From NCBI GenBank assembly GCA_963813195.1, contig CAWEYC010000020.1, forward strand, positions 66,374 through 130,373: a DNA stretch of 64,000 nucleotides, written 5' to 3'. The notes under the pieces were generated by a model. It saw only the letters and a list, made by a program, of their open reading frames with translations. It did no database searches and was not told the origin of the DNA. Of this stretch, positions 48,053 through 56,778 are shown in pieces. Each line of letters starts with the position of its first letter. The first letter of the stretch is position 1. Made by a program: the position numbers and the translations under genes. The DNA comes from Roseiarcus sp963813195. Lineage in GTDB: Bacteria; Pseudomonadota; Alphaproteobacteria; Rhizobiales; Beijerinckiaceae.

Positions 48053-49063
48053 CTAATGATACCCGGTGTCCGCGCGCACCTTGCCGCGAAACACCCAATA
48101 CGACCAGCCGGTGTAGGCGAAGATCACGGGCAGCAGAAACAGGGTGCCGACCAACAGGAACGCCTGCGTCCGTAGCGAGGACGCGGCGTCCCAAATGCTG
48201 AAATGATGCGGCACGATCATCGGCCACAGGCTGATGACGATGCCAGCGTAGGCCAGAGCGAACAGGCCGATAGCGGCGACAAACGGCGCGCCGTCCGGGC
48301 CTTTCCATAGCGCGCGCCAAGCGGCGAATGCGACCAGCAGCGTCGCGATCGGCACGGGCCATAGCCAAAGAATGTTCGGCCATGAAAACCAGCGCGCGGC
48401 GATGTCGGGGCTCGTCAGGGGCGTCCACAGGCTGACGATCCCGATGCTGGCGAGAACGCCGACGAGGGCGATGCGGCCATGCCGGCGCGCGCGCTCCTGG
48501 ACATCGTCGTCTGTCTTGAGGATCAGCCAGCCGGCGCCGAGCAGCGCGTAGCCGAAGACCAGCGCCACGCCGGTGAGAAGAGAGAACGGCGTGAAGCAAT
48601 CGAGCGATGTTCCCGCGAAGGCCCGCCCTTCGACGCGAAAGCCGTGGATGAACGCGCCGAGGATAATGCCCTGCGCCAAGGTCGCGACGATGGACCCGAT
48701 ATTGAATCCGAGATCCCAGAACGTCCTGTGTTCGCTGTCGCGAAAGCGAAACTCGAACGCGACGCCGCGAAAAACCAGCGCCAGCAGCATGACGATGATC
48801 GGAAAGTAGACCGCCGGGATGATGATCGCGAAAGCGAGCGGAAACGCGGAGAAAAGCCCGACTCCGCCGAGCACCAGCCAGGTTTCGTTGCCGTCCCAGA
48901 TTGGCGCGATCGCATTCATGGTGGTGTTGCGGGAGGCCTGATCCGGTTGCAGCCCGTAGAGGATCCCGACGCCGAGATCGAAGCCGTCGAGCACAACGTA
49001 GAAGAAGACGCCGAACCCGAGGATGCACGTCCAGATCGGAACGAAACTGAACGTCGCGGTCAT
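48053..49063 (-). CDS. cydB: Cytochrome bd-type quinol oxidase subunit II
   Basis: A 336-residue membrane protein with about eight helices: IWTCILGFGVFFYVVLDGFD, NAIAPIWDGNETWLVLGGVG and TPFSLLTGVALVFGYALLGA are CydB signatures. Coupled by a 4-base overlap to cydA. High-oxygen-affinity terminal oxidase. Confidence 0.93.
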   Translation of the reverse strand: MTATFSFVPIWTCILGFGVFFYVVLDGFDLGVGILYGLQPDQASRNTTMNAIAPIWDGNETWLVLGGVGLFSAFPLAFAIIIPAVYFPIIVMLLALVFRGVAFEFRFRDSEHRTFWDLGFNIGSIVATLAQGIILGAFIHGFRVEGRAFAGTSLDCFTPFSLLTGVALVFGYALLGAGWLILKTDDDVQERARRHGRIALVGVLASIGIVSLWTPLTSPDIAARWFSWPNILWLWPVPIATLLVAFAAWRALWKGPDGAPFVAAIGLFALAYAGIVISLWPMIVPHHFSIWDAASSLRTQAFLLVGTLFLLPVIFAYTGWSYWVFRGKVRADTGYH

Positions 49064-50457
49064 GGGGTTGGCTCCGGGCCGCCAATATGGACCGTTATCG
49101 GGGCGGCCGGCCGGCCGCTTTCGATCGCCGAGCCGATTTCGTCCAAAACCGCGGGGCCCCTGCGCACGATGCGCGCCATGACGAGCACGCCGGCGGGATA
49201 CACGACGAGGTAAACCACCATGTATCCGGCGAGCGAGACCAGCACGTCTCGGGCGGTCAGCGACGGCGAGACCGAATCCGCCGTGCGGAGGAGGCCATAG
49301 ACCGTCCAGGGCTGGCGTCCGACTTCGGTCGTGACCCAACCCGCGATGACGGCGAAGAAGCCGATCGGCGCGCAATATTGGCAAAGCCTGAGATACGCGT
49401 CGTTGTCGAACAGCCGGCCGCGCAGGCGCAGCCAAAGCCCGAGCGCGACGATCGCCAGCATCGCGACGGCGAGCCCGACCATGATACGGAAGCTGAAGAA
49501 CGGGATCGCGACAGGCGGACGCTGATCCCTCGGGAAATCCTTCAGGCCCTTGACCTCGCCGTCGAGCGAATGCGTCAGGATCAGGCTGCCGAGATAGGGG
49601 ATGTCGATCGCCCAATCATTGCGCTCGGCGGTGGCGTCGGGAATTGCGAAAAGCGTCAGTGGCACGCCGCTTGCCGTGTCCCAGCGCGCTTCGATGGCGG
49701 CGAGTTTGGCGGGCTGGTAGGCGCGCGTATTGAGTCCGTGCTGATCGCCCAGCAGGAATTGCAACGGCACGAGGACAGTCAGGAGCCAGAGCGTCATCCC
49801 CACCATGACGCGCGCCTCGTCGAGGAACAGGCCGCGACGAAGGAACCCCGCGCCCATGCCGACCACGACAAATCCCGTGGTGATGTAGAAGGCGACGACA
49901 CAGTGCATCAGGCGGTAGGGAAACGACGGACTGAAAAGGGCGGCCGCCCAGTCGACGGCGTAGAACCGGCCGTCGATGATTTCGTAGCCCGCCGGCGTTT
50001 GCATCCAGCTATTGGCCGCCAAGATCCAGAAGGGGGACAGGAGCGTTCCGAACGCGACCATGAACGCCGCCGCAAAATGCGCCCACGGCGGCACGAGCTT
50101 GCGACCGAACAGCAGCACCCCGAGGAACCCCGCCTCGAGGAAAAACGCCATGATCCCCTCGTACGCGAGGAAGGGCCCGATGACATTGGCCGTCGCGTCG
50201 GAAAAGCGGCTCCAGTTGGAGCCGAACTGAAACGGCATGATGACGCCGGTGACGACGCCCATGCCGAACGCCACGGAAAAAATCTTGATCCAGAATGACG
50301 AAATCCTGAGATAGATTTCGCGCCCGGTGAAGAAGCTGAGGCCCTCGAGCAAAGCGATGTAGGAGGCGAGGCCGACTGTCAGCGCCGGCAGCAGAATGTG
50401 CCAACCGATGACCCAGGCGAATTGCAGGCGCGAGAGGAAGACCGGATCGATCGCCAT
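49060..50457 (-). CDS. cydA: Cytochrome bd-type quinol oxidase subunit I (CIO-like)
   Basis: A 465-residue subunit with strong AGGAGG before the ATG. FAWVIGWHILLPALTVGLAS holds the haem-ligand histidine, MGVVTGVIMPFQFGSNWSRF and FLAYEGIMAFFLEAGFLGVL the haem and quinol-site helices, and GWVTTEVGRQPWTVYGLLRT the conserved GRQPW motif. The Q-loop is short, as in cyanide-insensitive oxidases. No CydCD or CydX is seen nearby. Confidence 0.93.
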   Translation of the reverse strand: MAIDPVFLSRLQFAWVIGWHILLPALTVGLASYIALLEGLSFFTGREIYLRISSFWIKIFSVAFGMGVVTGVIMPFQFGSNWSRFSDATANVIGPFLAYEGIMAFFLEAGFLGVLLFGRKLVPPWAHFAAAFMVAFGTLLSPFWILAANSWMQTPAGYEIIDGRFYAVDWAAALFSPSFPYRLMHCVVAFYITTGFVVVGMGAGFLRRGLFLDEARVMVGMTLWLLTVLVPLQFLLGDQHGLNTRAYQPAKLAAIEARWDTASGVPLTLFAIPDATAERNDWAIDIPYLGSLILTHSLDGEVKGLKDFPRDQRPPVAIPFFSFRIMVGLAVAMLAIVALGLWLRLRGRLFDNDAYLRLCQYCAPIGFFAVIAGWVTTEVGRQPWTVYGLLRTADSVSPSLTARDVLVSLAGYMVVYLVVYPAGVLVMARIVRRGPAVLDEIGSAIESGRPAAPITVHIGGPEPTP

Positions 50458-50580
50458 GACGCGTCCTCCTGGCTTGCGCGGAGGCAGGCCCAGCGCCGCG
50501 CATTGGACCCGCAGCGGGTCATAGCACTTGTCGCGCTTGATCGCCACCTCGACGGGTTCGCGGGTTGCAAACCGTGCGCT

Positions 50581-51525
50581 TCACCAATGAAACGCGTCGG
50601 TCGTGCGGCGGCTTCCCACGAGAAACGCGTCGGCGACGAGTTGGAACGGCGCGGCGTCCATTGCGCTCCAGCCCGCGTCGAGCAGCGCGGCGAAATGCGC
50701 GTAAATTCCCTCATATTCCGCCATCGGCGCTTCAACGGCGAGTTGGCCGTCGACGAACAGCTTCGAGCCGCCATGCGTGAGACGAAGCTGCTCGCCCGCT
50801 CCGGTCTCGACATCGATGTTCCAGCTCTGTTCGCCTTCTTGGCGCCAGTCGAATTCCGCGACGAGGGCCGCCTCGGAATTCTCCGCGATCGGGCTCGCGA
50901 AGACCAGCGAGGCGGCGATCGGCGTATCGCGATTGGCGGGATAGTGCAGTTCGGCGCCTTTGACGAAAATCGCGCCGGGCGCGATCTTGCTCAGGATCGA
51001 CAGCGCGTTGATCCCGGGATCGAACACGCCGAAATTGCCGGCGTCCCAAATCCATTCCTGGCCCGGATGCCAGCGTCGCACGTCTTCCTTCCATTCGATC
51101 GCGAGACGACGCAGTCTCGCGCCCGCGAGCCGCGCCTTCGCTTCGTCGACCGCGGCGTTGTATTGCGAATGCCAGGTGGCGAAGATAACGCGGCCGCGGT
51201 CGGCGGCATAGGCGGTCAGATCGTGCATTTCCGCCATCGTCGGCGCCGGCGGCTTCTCCAGCATCACGTGCTTGCCCGCGTCGAGCGCCTCGCGCGCCAA
51301 GGCGTGGCGCACGCTGGGCGGCGTGCAGATGGCCACCGCGTCGAGATCGGGCAAGGCGGCGTAAGCCTCCGCGGCGGTGGGAAAAGTCGGGACGCCGTCG
51401 ACCCGCGCGCCGGAGTGGCTGACGACGCCGGCGAGGCGGAAGCTCGGATTCTTGGCGATGACCGGCAGATGCTGATCGCGCGCGATCTTGCCGACGCCGA
51501 TGATGGCGATCGAGTAAGGCGCCAA
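50581..51525 (-). CDS. D-galactose 1-dehydrogenase-like Gfo/Idh/MocA protein
   Basis: A 314-residue dehydrogenase. I choose the TTG at 51525 (product MAPYSIAIIGVGKIARDQHL) because GGAGG lies 7 bases upstream; an ATG at 51564 has no such site. EKPPAPTMAEMHDLTAYAAD, ATWHSQYNAAVDEAKARLAG and IWDAGNFGVFDPGINALSIL match the Gal family, which oxidises galactose, arabinose or fucose at C1. Single gene. Confidence 0.83.
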   Translation of the reverse strand: MAPYSIAIIGVGKIARDQHLPVIAKNPSFRLAGVVSHSGARVDGVPTFPTAAEAYAALPDLDAVAICTPPSVRHALAREALDAGKHVMLEKPPAPTMAEMHDLTAYAADRGRVIFATWHSQYNAAVDEAKARLAGARLRRLAIEWKEDVRRWHPGQEWIWDAGNFGVFDPGINALSILSKIAPGAIFVKGAELHYPANRDTPIAASLVFASPIAENSEAALVAEFDWRQEGEQSWNIDVETGAGEQLRLTHGGSKLFVDGQLAVEAPMAEYEGIYAHFAALLDAGWSAMDAAPFQLVADAFLVGSRRTTDAFHW

Positions 51526-51589
51526 GTCGAGTCCTCCGTTGCCTGACGGGCGCGAGATAGGCATGACGAAGGGCAGGCTGGCAAGAGGC

Positions 51590-51697
51590 ATGTCATCGCC
51601 AGCGAAGCGTGGCGCCAACATTCGCAAGCTCGTTCGGCGCTCGAACAGGCTGCCGTCACGGCCCCCTGGATCGCTGCGCTTCGCTCGCGATGACGGC
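51590..51697. repeat. Pair of inverted REP-like palindromic elements
   Basis: TCATCGCCAGCGAAGCGTGGCG near 51594-51614, and near 51666-51694 the minus strand reads TCATCGCGAGCGAAGCGCAG then CGATCCAGG. Both are variants of an element often scattered between genes in alphaproteobacteria. They face each other in the gap between two minus-strand genes. Confidence 0.6.
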
Positions 51698-51727
51698 GGG
51701 GGCCGATCCAATCAACAGACGGTCTTC

Positions 51728-52672
51728 TTAGCCGATCTTTGCGCTCGTCGCCTCGCCGCGCTCCCGCCGAGCCGCGTACGACTTCACATGGAGGCACGCG
51801 ATGCGAAGCAGCGAACGATCGTCCGCTTTGGCGGCGCGGCGCAGGAGGTCGCCGAGGATGTGGTCGCCTTCGACCGGCATGCCGCCTTCGATGTCGCGCA
51901 ACATCGAGGCCGTCAGCGGCGAACCCGGGGCGGTGACCGTCGCCCGCGCCCGCTCCAGGAGCGCTTGACGCGGAGGAAAACCCTGAGCGGTGGCGACGGC
52001 GGCGCATTCGTCGAGGAGCCCGGTTGCGAGGTCCGCGCCGCCGGCGGCGACGATGTCGCCGATCGCGGCGCGCATCAGGCAGGTGATGCCCGCGGCCGTG
52101 GCGATGAAGAGCCATTTCTCCCACATATCCTGTCGGATCTCGGCGCTGAGCTGCGCGTCGAAGCCGGCGTTCGACAGCGCCGCCGCGATCGCCTCGATCC
52201 GCTGCGAGCGGGAGCCATCCAATTCGCCGAAGGTCAGGCTGTGGATGTCGTTGAGATGGACGATGGCGCCGCTTGCCTCGAGGGTCGTCGAGATGACGCA
52301 GAGTCCGCCGAGGACGCGCTCGGCGCCGAAGCGGTCGGCGAGAACATCGAGATGCCGCATGCCGTTCAACAACGGCAGGATCGCCGTTTGCGGGCCGACC
52401 GCCTTCGCCATGGACGCTATCGCGCCGTCGAGATCGTAGGCCTTGCAGCTCAGGATGACGAGATCGAACGCAGCATTGAGCCGGTCTTCGGTCACGACTG
52501 GCGGCGACGGTCGATGGAAATCGCCGAACCGGCTTCGGATCGTCAGTCCGTGTTCCCCCAGCAATGCGGCGCGGCGCGGGCGGACGAGAAAGGTGACGTC
52601 TCGGCCGGCCTGCAACAGCCGGCCGCCGAAATAGCCGCCGATGGCGCCGGCGCCGACGACCAGAATTCTCAT
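51728..52672 (-). CDS. Ketopantoate reductase family protein
   Basis: A 314-residue NADPH enzyme: MRILVVGAGAIGGYFGGRLL (GxGxxG), VILSCKAYDLDGAIASMAKA with the catalytic-lysine SCKA motif, ILPLLNGMRHLDVLADRFGA and DMWEKWLFIATAAGITCLMR. It is PanE/ApbA-like, but its coupling to a MaoC gene (4-base overlap) and nearby HxlR/SDR genes suggests a catabolic 2-ketoacid reductase rather than pantothenate synthesis. Confidence 0.85.
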   Translation of the reverse strand: MRILVVGAGAIGGYFGGRLLQAGRDVTFLVRPRRAALLGEHGLTIRSRFGDFHRPSPPVVTEDRLNAAFDLVILSCKAYDLDGAIASMAKAVGPQTAILPLLNGMRHLDVLADRFGAERVLGGLCVISTTLEASGAIVHLNDIHSLTFGELDGSRSQRIEAIAAALSNAGFDAQLSAEIRQDMWEKWLFIATAAGITCLMRAAIGDIVAAGGADLATGLLDECAAVATAQGFPPRQALLERARATVTAPGSPLTASMLRDIEGGMPVEGDHILGDLLRRAAKADDRSLLRIACLHVKSYAARRERGEATSAKIG

Positions 52673-53145
52673 TGCGCTGCCTCCTTCTCCACGCGCCGCG
52701 GCACGACGAGCTTGGCCGTCAGCACCTGCGCCACTTCGCCACGCTGATTGCGCGTCTCGCTGCGCAGGCTGACTATGCCGCGATTGGGCCGCGAGCGCGA
52801 GGGCGTGATGTCCAACACTTCGCTTTCGACGTGCAGCACGTCGCCCGGCCTGGTGGGGCGCGGCCAAGCGATCTCGGCGCCCGCGCCGATGACGCCGCCG
52901 GCGATCGGCGCGCCGCCGCCGACGAGAAGCCTCATCGTGATCGCCGCGACATGCCAGCCGCTCGCGGCGAGGCCCGAGAAGAACGTGTCCTTCGCAGACT
53001 GCTCGTCGAGGTGGAAAGGCTGCGGATCGAATTGACGCGCGAAGGCCTTGATCTCGTCGGCGTCGACCGCGTGCGTCGGGCTGGTGAAGCGCTGTCCCAC
53101 CTTGAGATCGTCGAGATAGAGGACGTCCGTTTCCATAGGGGTCAT
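52669..53145 (-). CDS. MaoC-family dehydratase
   Basis: A 158-residue hotdog-fold hydratase. The ATG at 53145 has GAGGA 7 bases upstream. DEIKAFARQFDPQPFHLDEQ holds the catalytic aspartate/histidine of the R-specific enoyl-CoA hydratase motif, then TFFSGLAASGWHVAAITMRL. It shares a divergent promoter region with the HxlR regulator. Confidence 0.87.
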   Translation of the reverse strand: MTPMETDVLYLDDLKVGQRFTSPTHAVDADEIKAFARQFDPQPFHLDEQSAKDTFFSGLAASGWHVAAITMRLLVGGGAPIAGGVIGAGAEIAWPRPTRPGDVLHVESEVLDITPSRSRPNRGIVSLRSETRNQRGEVAQVLTAKLVVPRRVEKEAAQ

Positions 53146-53253
53146 GAGCCATCCTCTTGCGAGAGCGTCGTCCGCAGTAACTTGCATAATGATATCAACG
53201 AAGCTACATATAGCCTGGACCATGGCCTTGGCAACCCTGGACGGCCTTTCCGC

Positions 53254-53766
53254 ATGAAACGAAAAAGCTTCGCCGAAATGACCTGTCCGGTGGCCCGCAG
53301 CCTGGAACGCGTCGGCGAGGGGTGGAGCATTCTGATCCTGCGGGACGCATTGAATGGCCTGACCCGCTTCGATGAGTTCCAGGAGAGTCTGGGCATCGCG
53401 CCCAATACTTTGACCCGCCGACTTGACGCGCTGGTCGCCGAGGGGCTTCTCGAACGCCGCCGCTATAAGGCCCGGCCGCCGCGTGACGAATACATCCTGA
53501 CCGACCGGGGCCGCGACTTTCGGCCGATCGTCATCGCCCTGCAGGTTTGGGGCAACCGGCATTTCGCGCCGGAAGGCCGCAGCGTCACCCTAATCGATGC
53601 GGAGACCGGCTTCGAGGCCGACCCGATATTGGTCGATGCGATCAGCGGGCGGCCGATCAGCGATCCCGCATTCAAGCTCGCTCCGGGGCCGGCGGCGAGC
53701 GAACACACGCGCCGGCGATATAGGCTCTCGTCGCGCCGCGACGATCGCAAGGAGGTCTCGGAATGA
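53254..53766 (+). CDS. HxlR-family transcriptional regulator
   Basis: A 170-residue winged-helix regulator: MTCPVARSLERVGEGWSILI, RDALNGLTRFDEFQESLGIA, NTLTRRLDALVAEGLLERR and YILTDRGRDFRPIVIALQVW are the HxlR signature, with the redox-candidate cysteine near residue 11. The C-terminal 60 residues are family-typical but variable. It overlaps the SDR gene by four bases and probably controls it and the divergent maoC-panE pair. Confidence 0.88.
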   Translation: MKRKSFAEMTCPVARSLERVGEGWSILILRDALNGLTRFDEFQESLGIAPNTLTRRLDALVAEGLLERRRYKARPPRDEYILTDRGRDFRPIVIALQVWGNRHFAPEGRSVTLIDAETGFEADPILVDAISGRPISDPAFKLAPGPAASEHTRRRYRLSSRRDDRKEVSE

Positions 53767-54503
53767 GCAAGCAAACGGCGATCGTCGTCGGGGTCGGAGC
53801 CGAACAGGGCCTCGGCGCCGCGCTATGCCGGCGCTTCGCTTCGGAGGGCTGCCATGTCCTGGTCGCCGGACGAACGCCGGAGAAGATCGCGCGGGTCGCA
53901 GCGACCATCGCGGCGGCGGGCGGAAGCGCCGAGGCGGTCCAGACCGACGCGACGAAAGAAGACGAGGTTCTGCGCCTGTTCGATCGCGGCTTCGAACCTG
54001 ACGGCGAACGCGATCCCGCCGACCTCGTCGTCTTCAACGCCGGCAACAATCGCCGGATGGATTTCCGCGAGGTTCCGGCTGAACTGTTCGAGGATTTCTG
54101 GCGCGTCGGGTGCTTTGCCGGCTTTCTGGTCGGGCGCGAAGCCGCGCGGCGACTGGTCCCGCTTGGCCGCGGGACGGTGATCTTCACCGGCGCCTCGGCC
54201 AGTCTGCGCGGCAAGCCCGGTTTCGCTCAGTTCGCCGCGGCGAAAGCGGGACTTCGGATGATCAGCCAGAGCATGGCGCGCGAATACGGGCCGCTCGGCA
54301 TTCACGTCGCCCACGTCGTGATCGACGGCGGCATCCATGGCGAGCGGCTGCTCAGGAACCGGCCGGCGGCGATGGCGGAGCGCGGCGCGGACGGGCTTCT
54401 CGACATCGATGCGATCGCCCAGACGTACTGGCAGCTTCATCGTCAGCACAGGTCGGCCTGGACGCAGGAGATCGAACTTCGACCGTACAAGGAGACGTTC
54501 TGA
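53763..54503 (+). CDS. SDR-family protein with Phe at the catalytic Tyr position
   Basis: A 246-residue Rossmann protein with TAIVVGVGAEQGLGAALCRR (nucleotide loop), NAGNNRRMDFREVPAE and VIFTGASASLRGKPGFAQFA. The normal YxxxK motif reads FAAAK, so the catalytic tyrosine is replaced by phenylalanine while the lysine stays. Other SDR relatives carry the same change. Activity may differ from a normal dehydrogenase. Coupled to the HxlR gene. Confidence 0.82.
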   Translation: MSKQTAIVVGVGAEQGLGAALCRRFASEGCHVLVAGRTPEKIARVAATIAAAGGSAEAVQTDATKEDEVLRLFDRGFEPDGERDPADLVVFNAGNNRRMDFREVPAELFEDFWRVGCFAGFLVGREAARRLVPLGRGTVIFTGASASLRGKPGFAQFAAAKAGLRMISQSMAREYGPLGIHVAHVVIDGGIHGERLLRNRPAAMAERGADGLLDIDAIAQTYWQLHRQHRSAWTQEIELRPYKETF

Positions 54504-54518
54504 TCTCGACGAGCCGGC

Positions 54519-55121
54519 TCAGCCCCGCGCGGCGCCCTTGGCCCGCTCGCGGGCCCTCGCCAGACGCGCCGCGGCGAGCGTCTTGGCGCAATCCACCACC
54601 TCGCCGTATTCGCCATGGAGATGCGCCAGCGACAGCGCGTGGACGTCTTCGGCCGGCCACAGACGACCCGCCGCGTCACGCACCTCGACCGCCCAGCAGG
54701 CGTCGGCGACGATGAAGACGCGGTAGCCGAGATCGCCGGCGTGGCGCGCCGTCGCCTCGAGGGAATTGTGCGTCAGCACGCCGCACAGGACGAGCGTCGT
54801 CGCGCCGAGCCCGTCGAGCGCCTCTTCGAGCCGCGTGCCGACAAAGGCGCTGTGGGCGCTCTTGCCGATGATCGCCTCGCCGTCGAGCGGGCGCGCCTCC
54901 GGCTTGAAGGGGTGGCCGGGCGAGCCGGGCGCATAGGGGGAGCCCGGCTCGACCGAGTCGTGGCGGATGTGGACGATCGGCAGCGCTTCGGCGCGCCAGG
55001 CGGCGAGCAGCGCCGCGATCGCGCGTTCGGCGCCGGGGTTGTTGCGCCGCCCCCAGCGGGCGTCGTCGATCGCCAGTTGCACGTCGACGACGAGAAGGGC
55101 GGCGTCATGGGGCAGACGCAT
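54519..55121 (-). CDS. Isochorismatase-fold protein lacking the catalytic cysteine
   Basis: A 200-residue member of the cysteine-hydrolase fold: aspartate in LLVVDVQLAIDDARWG and lysine in AIIGKSAHSAFVG are present, but the nucleophile position reads LCGVLTHNSLEATARHAGDL, with Ser where Cys is expected. It may be inactive as an amidase or work differently. Next to the mesaconyl-CoA hydratase gene, 9 bp apart, same strand. Confidence 0.8.
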   Translation of the reverse strand: MRLPHDAALLVVDVQLAIDDARWGRRNNPGAERAIAALLAAWRAEALPIVHIRHDSVEPGSPYAPGSPGHPFKPEARPLDGEAIIGKSAHSAFVGTRLEEALDGLGATTLVLCGVLTHNSLEATARHAGDLGYRVFIVADACWAVEVRDAAGRLWPAEDVHALSLAHLHGEYGEVVDCAKTLAAARLARARERAKGAARG

Positions 55122-55130
55122 GGGGCTCCT

Positions 55131-56195
55131 TCAGCGCGGCAGGATTGCCCAGTAATCGAGATCGAGCACGACGCTCGGCGCGTAGCCTTCGCCCTCGCGC
55201 GAGGGGAAATCGGCGCAGGGGCGGTTCTTGGTCGCGATGGTGCGCAGGCGAAGCGCGCCGACGTCGTCGCGGCCGGGCAGGGGCGCGCTGTCGAGCACTT
55301 CGCTCCACGCAAAGACGGTGTCGCCGGCGAACAGCGGAGCGACATGGCGGCCGCCGTTGATCGCCGCGATGTGGAAGGCGTTGGCGAGCCCGTTGAAGCT
55401 GAGCGCCCGCGCCAGCGAAATGACATGGCCGCCGTAGATCAGGCGGCGCCCGAAGCGGCCCTGGCCTTCGCTGAACTGGTTGAAATGCACCTTGGCGGTG
55501 TTCTGATAGAGACGCGTGGCGATCTGGTGCTCGGCCTCTTCGACGGTGACGCCGTCGACGTGGTCGATGCGCTCGCCCTTGGCGTAGTCGCCCCAGCGAT
55601 GGGGCGAGCCGGCGAGCGCGTCGTCGTAGGCCGCCGCCGCGATGGGCGGGCAGGCCCCGCCGAGATCGGCGGGCGCGACGGCGGTCGGCAGGTCCGGGAC
55701 TAGCGCCGCGGGCGCCGGCGCGGCGGGGTCGCGCTTGCGCACCATGACCCAGCGGACAAAGTCGACCACGGCCTCGCCGCGCTGGTTGTCGCCTTGCGAA
55801 CGGACGTAGACGACCCCCGTCTGACGATTGGAGTTCTCCTTGAGGCCGATCACCTCGGAGGTCGCCGACAGCGTGTCGCCGGGATAGACGGCGCGCAGGA
55901 ACCGGCATGCGGCGTAGCCGAGATTGGCGACGGCGTTCAGCGAGATGTCGGGCACGGTCTTGCCGAACACGACGTGGAACGCCAGCAAGTCGTCAATCGG
56001 CTTTGTCGGATACCCGATCGCGCGCGCGAAGGTTTCGGCGCTCTGGACGGCGAACCGCGCGCCGTAGAGCGCCGAATAGAGCGATGCATCCCCTTCGCGC
56101 AGCGTGCGCGGCGTCGCGTGGCGTAGCGTCTCGCCGAGGCGAAAATCCTCGAAGAAGCGGCCGGCGGCGGTCTTCGCTCGGGCAAGCGCGGTCAT
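55131..56195 (-). CDS. mch: Mesaconyl-CoA hydratase (MaoC-type, ethylmalonyl-CoA pathway)
   Basis: A 354-residue two-hotdog hydratase: FFEDFRLGETLRHATPRTLR, SLYSALYGARFAVQSAETFA, FHVVFGKTVPDISLNAVANL, HFNQFSEGQGRFGRRLIYGG and HVISLARALSFNGLANAFHI match beta-methylmalyl-CoA/mesaconyl-CoA hydratases. It acts in acetyl-CoA assimilation through the ethylmalonyl-CoA pathway, found in many alphaproteobacteria including methylotrophs. Confidence 0.88.
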   Translation of the reverse strand: MTALARAKTAAGRFFEDFRLGETLRHATPRTLREGDASLYSALYGARFAVQSAETFARAIGYPTKPIDDLLAFHVVFGKTVPDISLNAVANLGYAACRFLRAVYPGDTLSATSEVIGLKENSNRQTGVVYVRSQGDNQRGEAVVDFVRWVMVRKRDPAAPAPAALVPDLPTAVAPADLGGACPPIAAAAYDDALAGSPHRWGDYAKGERIDHVDGVTVEEAEHQIATRLYQNTAKVHFNQFSEGQGRFGRRLIYGGHVISLARALSFNGLANAFHIAAINGGRHVAPLFAGDTVFAWSEVLDSAPLPGRDDVGALRLRTIATKNRPCADFPSREGEGYAPSVVLDLDYWAILPR

Positions 56196-56201
56196 TTTCG
56201 C

Positions 56202-56492
56202 CTAGAAAACATAGGGGTAGATGTAGAGTTCGATGATCTGCTCGATCAGCAGGATGATGAGAAACAGGATCACCGGCGAGATATCGATGCCGCCGGTGTT
56301 GGGGAGAAGGCGACGAATAGGCCGGAGCGCCGGCTCGGTGAGCGACACCAGCATGCTCCACACGGAGCGCACGAAGTCGTTCCGAACATTGACGACGTTG
56401 AAGGCGATCAGCCACGACATCACCGCGGCGGCGATGAGGATGAGCTTGTAGAGATCGAGGGCTAGAATCAATACGTTGAGTACGGCCCGCAT
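56202..56492 (-). CDS. YggT family membrane protein
   Basis: A 96-residue protein with two hydrophobic helices, LILIAAAVMSWLIAFNVVN and DISPVILFLIILLIEQIIEL, flanking the conserved LTEPALRPIRRLLPNTGGID. YggT proteins are linked to osmotic shock and cell-envelope or division functions. Six bases before the hydratase gene, same strand. Confidence 0.9.
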   Translation of the reverse strand: MRAVLNVLILALDLYKLILIAAAVMSWLIAFNVVNVRNDFVRSVWSMLVSLTEPALRPIRRLLPNTGGIDISPVILFLIILLIEQIIELYIYPYVF

Positions 56493-56613
56493 AGGCGCTC
56501 CTTCATGGCTTCGCCCGCAACGGGCCCCTCAGCGCGCGACGGCGCTCCGCCGCGTCCTGGCGCGCTTTCTTTCGTTGACACGCGTGAGGCGCGCACGTAA
56601 ACAGCCGCGCGAC

Positions 56614-56690
<77 letters not shown>

Positions 56691-56751
56691 GACCAATCTA
56701 AAGCCTTGGTAAACCAGGGTTCTAGAAAAATCAAAGCCTTAGCATGCTCCG

Positions 56752-56773
56752 GTGTCACACATTGGTGTAACAC
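56752..56773. promoter_or_regulatory. Tandem palindromes GTGTCACAC and GTGTAACAC
   Basis: Two 9-bp near-perfect palindromes GTGTNACAC separated by ATTG, ending 5 bp before the ATG at 56779. They may be recombinase arm-type binding sites or an operator over the integrase start. Confidence 0.5.
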
Positions 56774-56778
56774 AAGGG

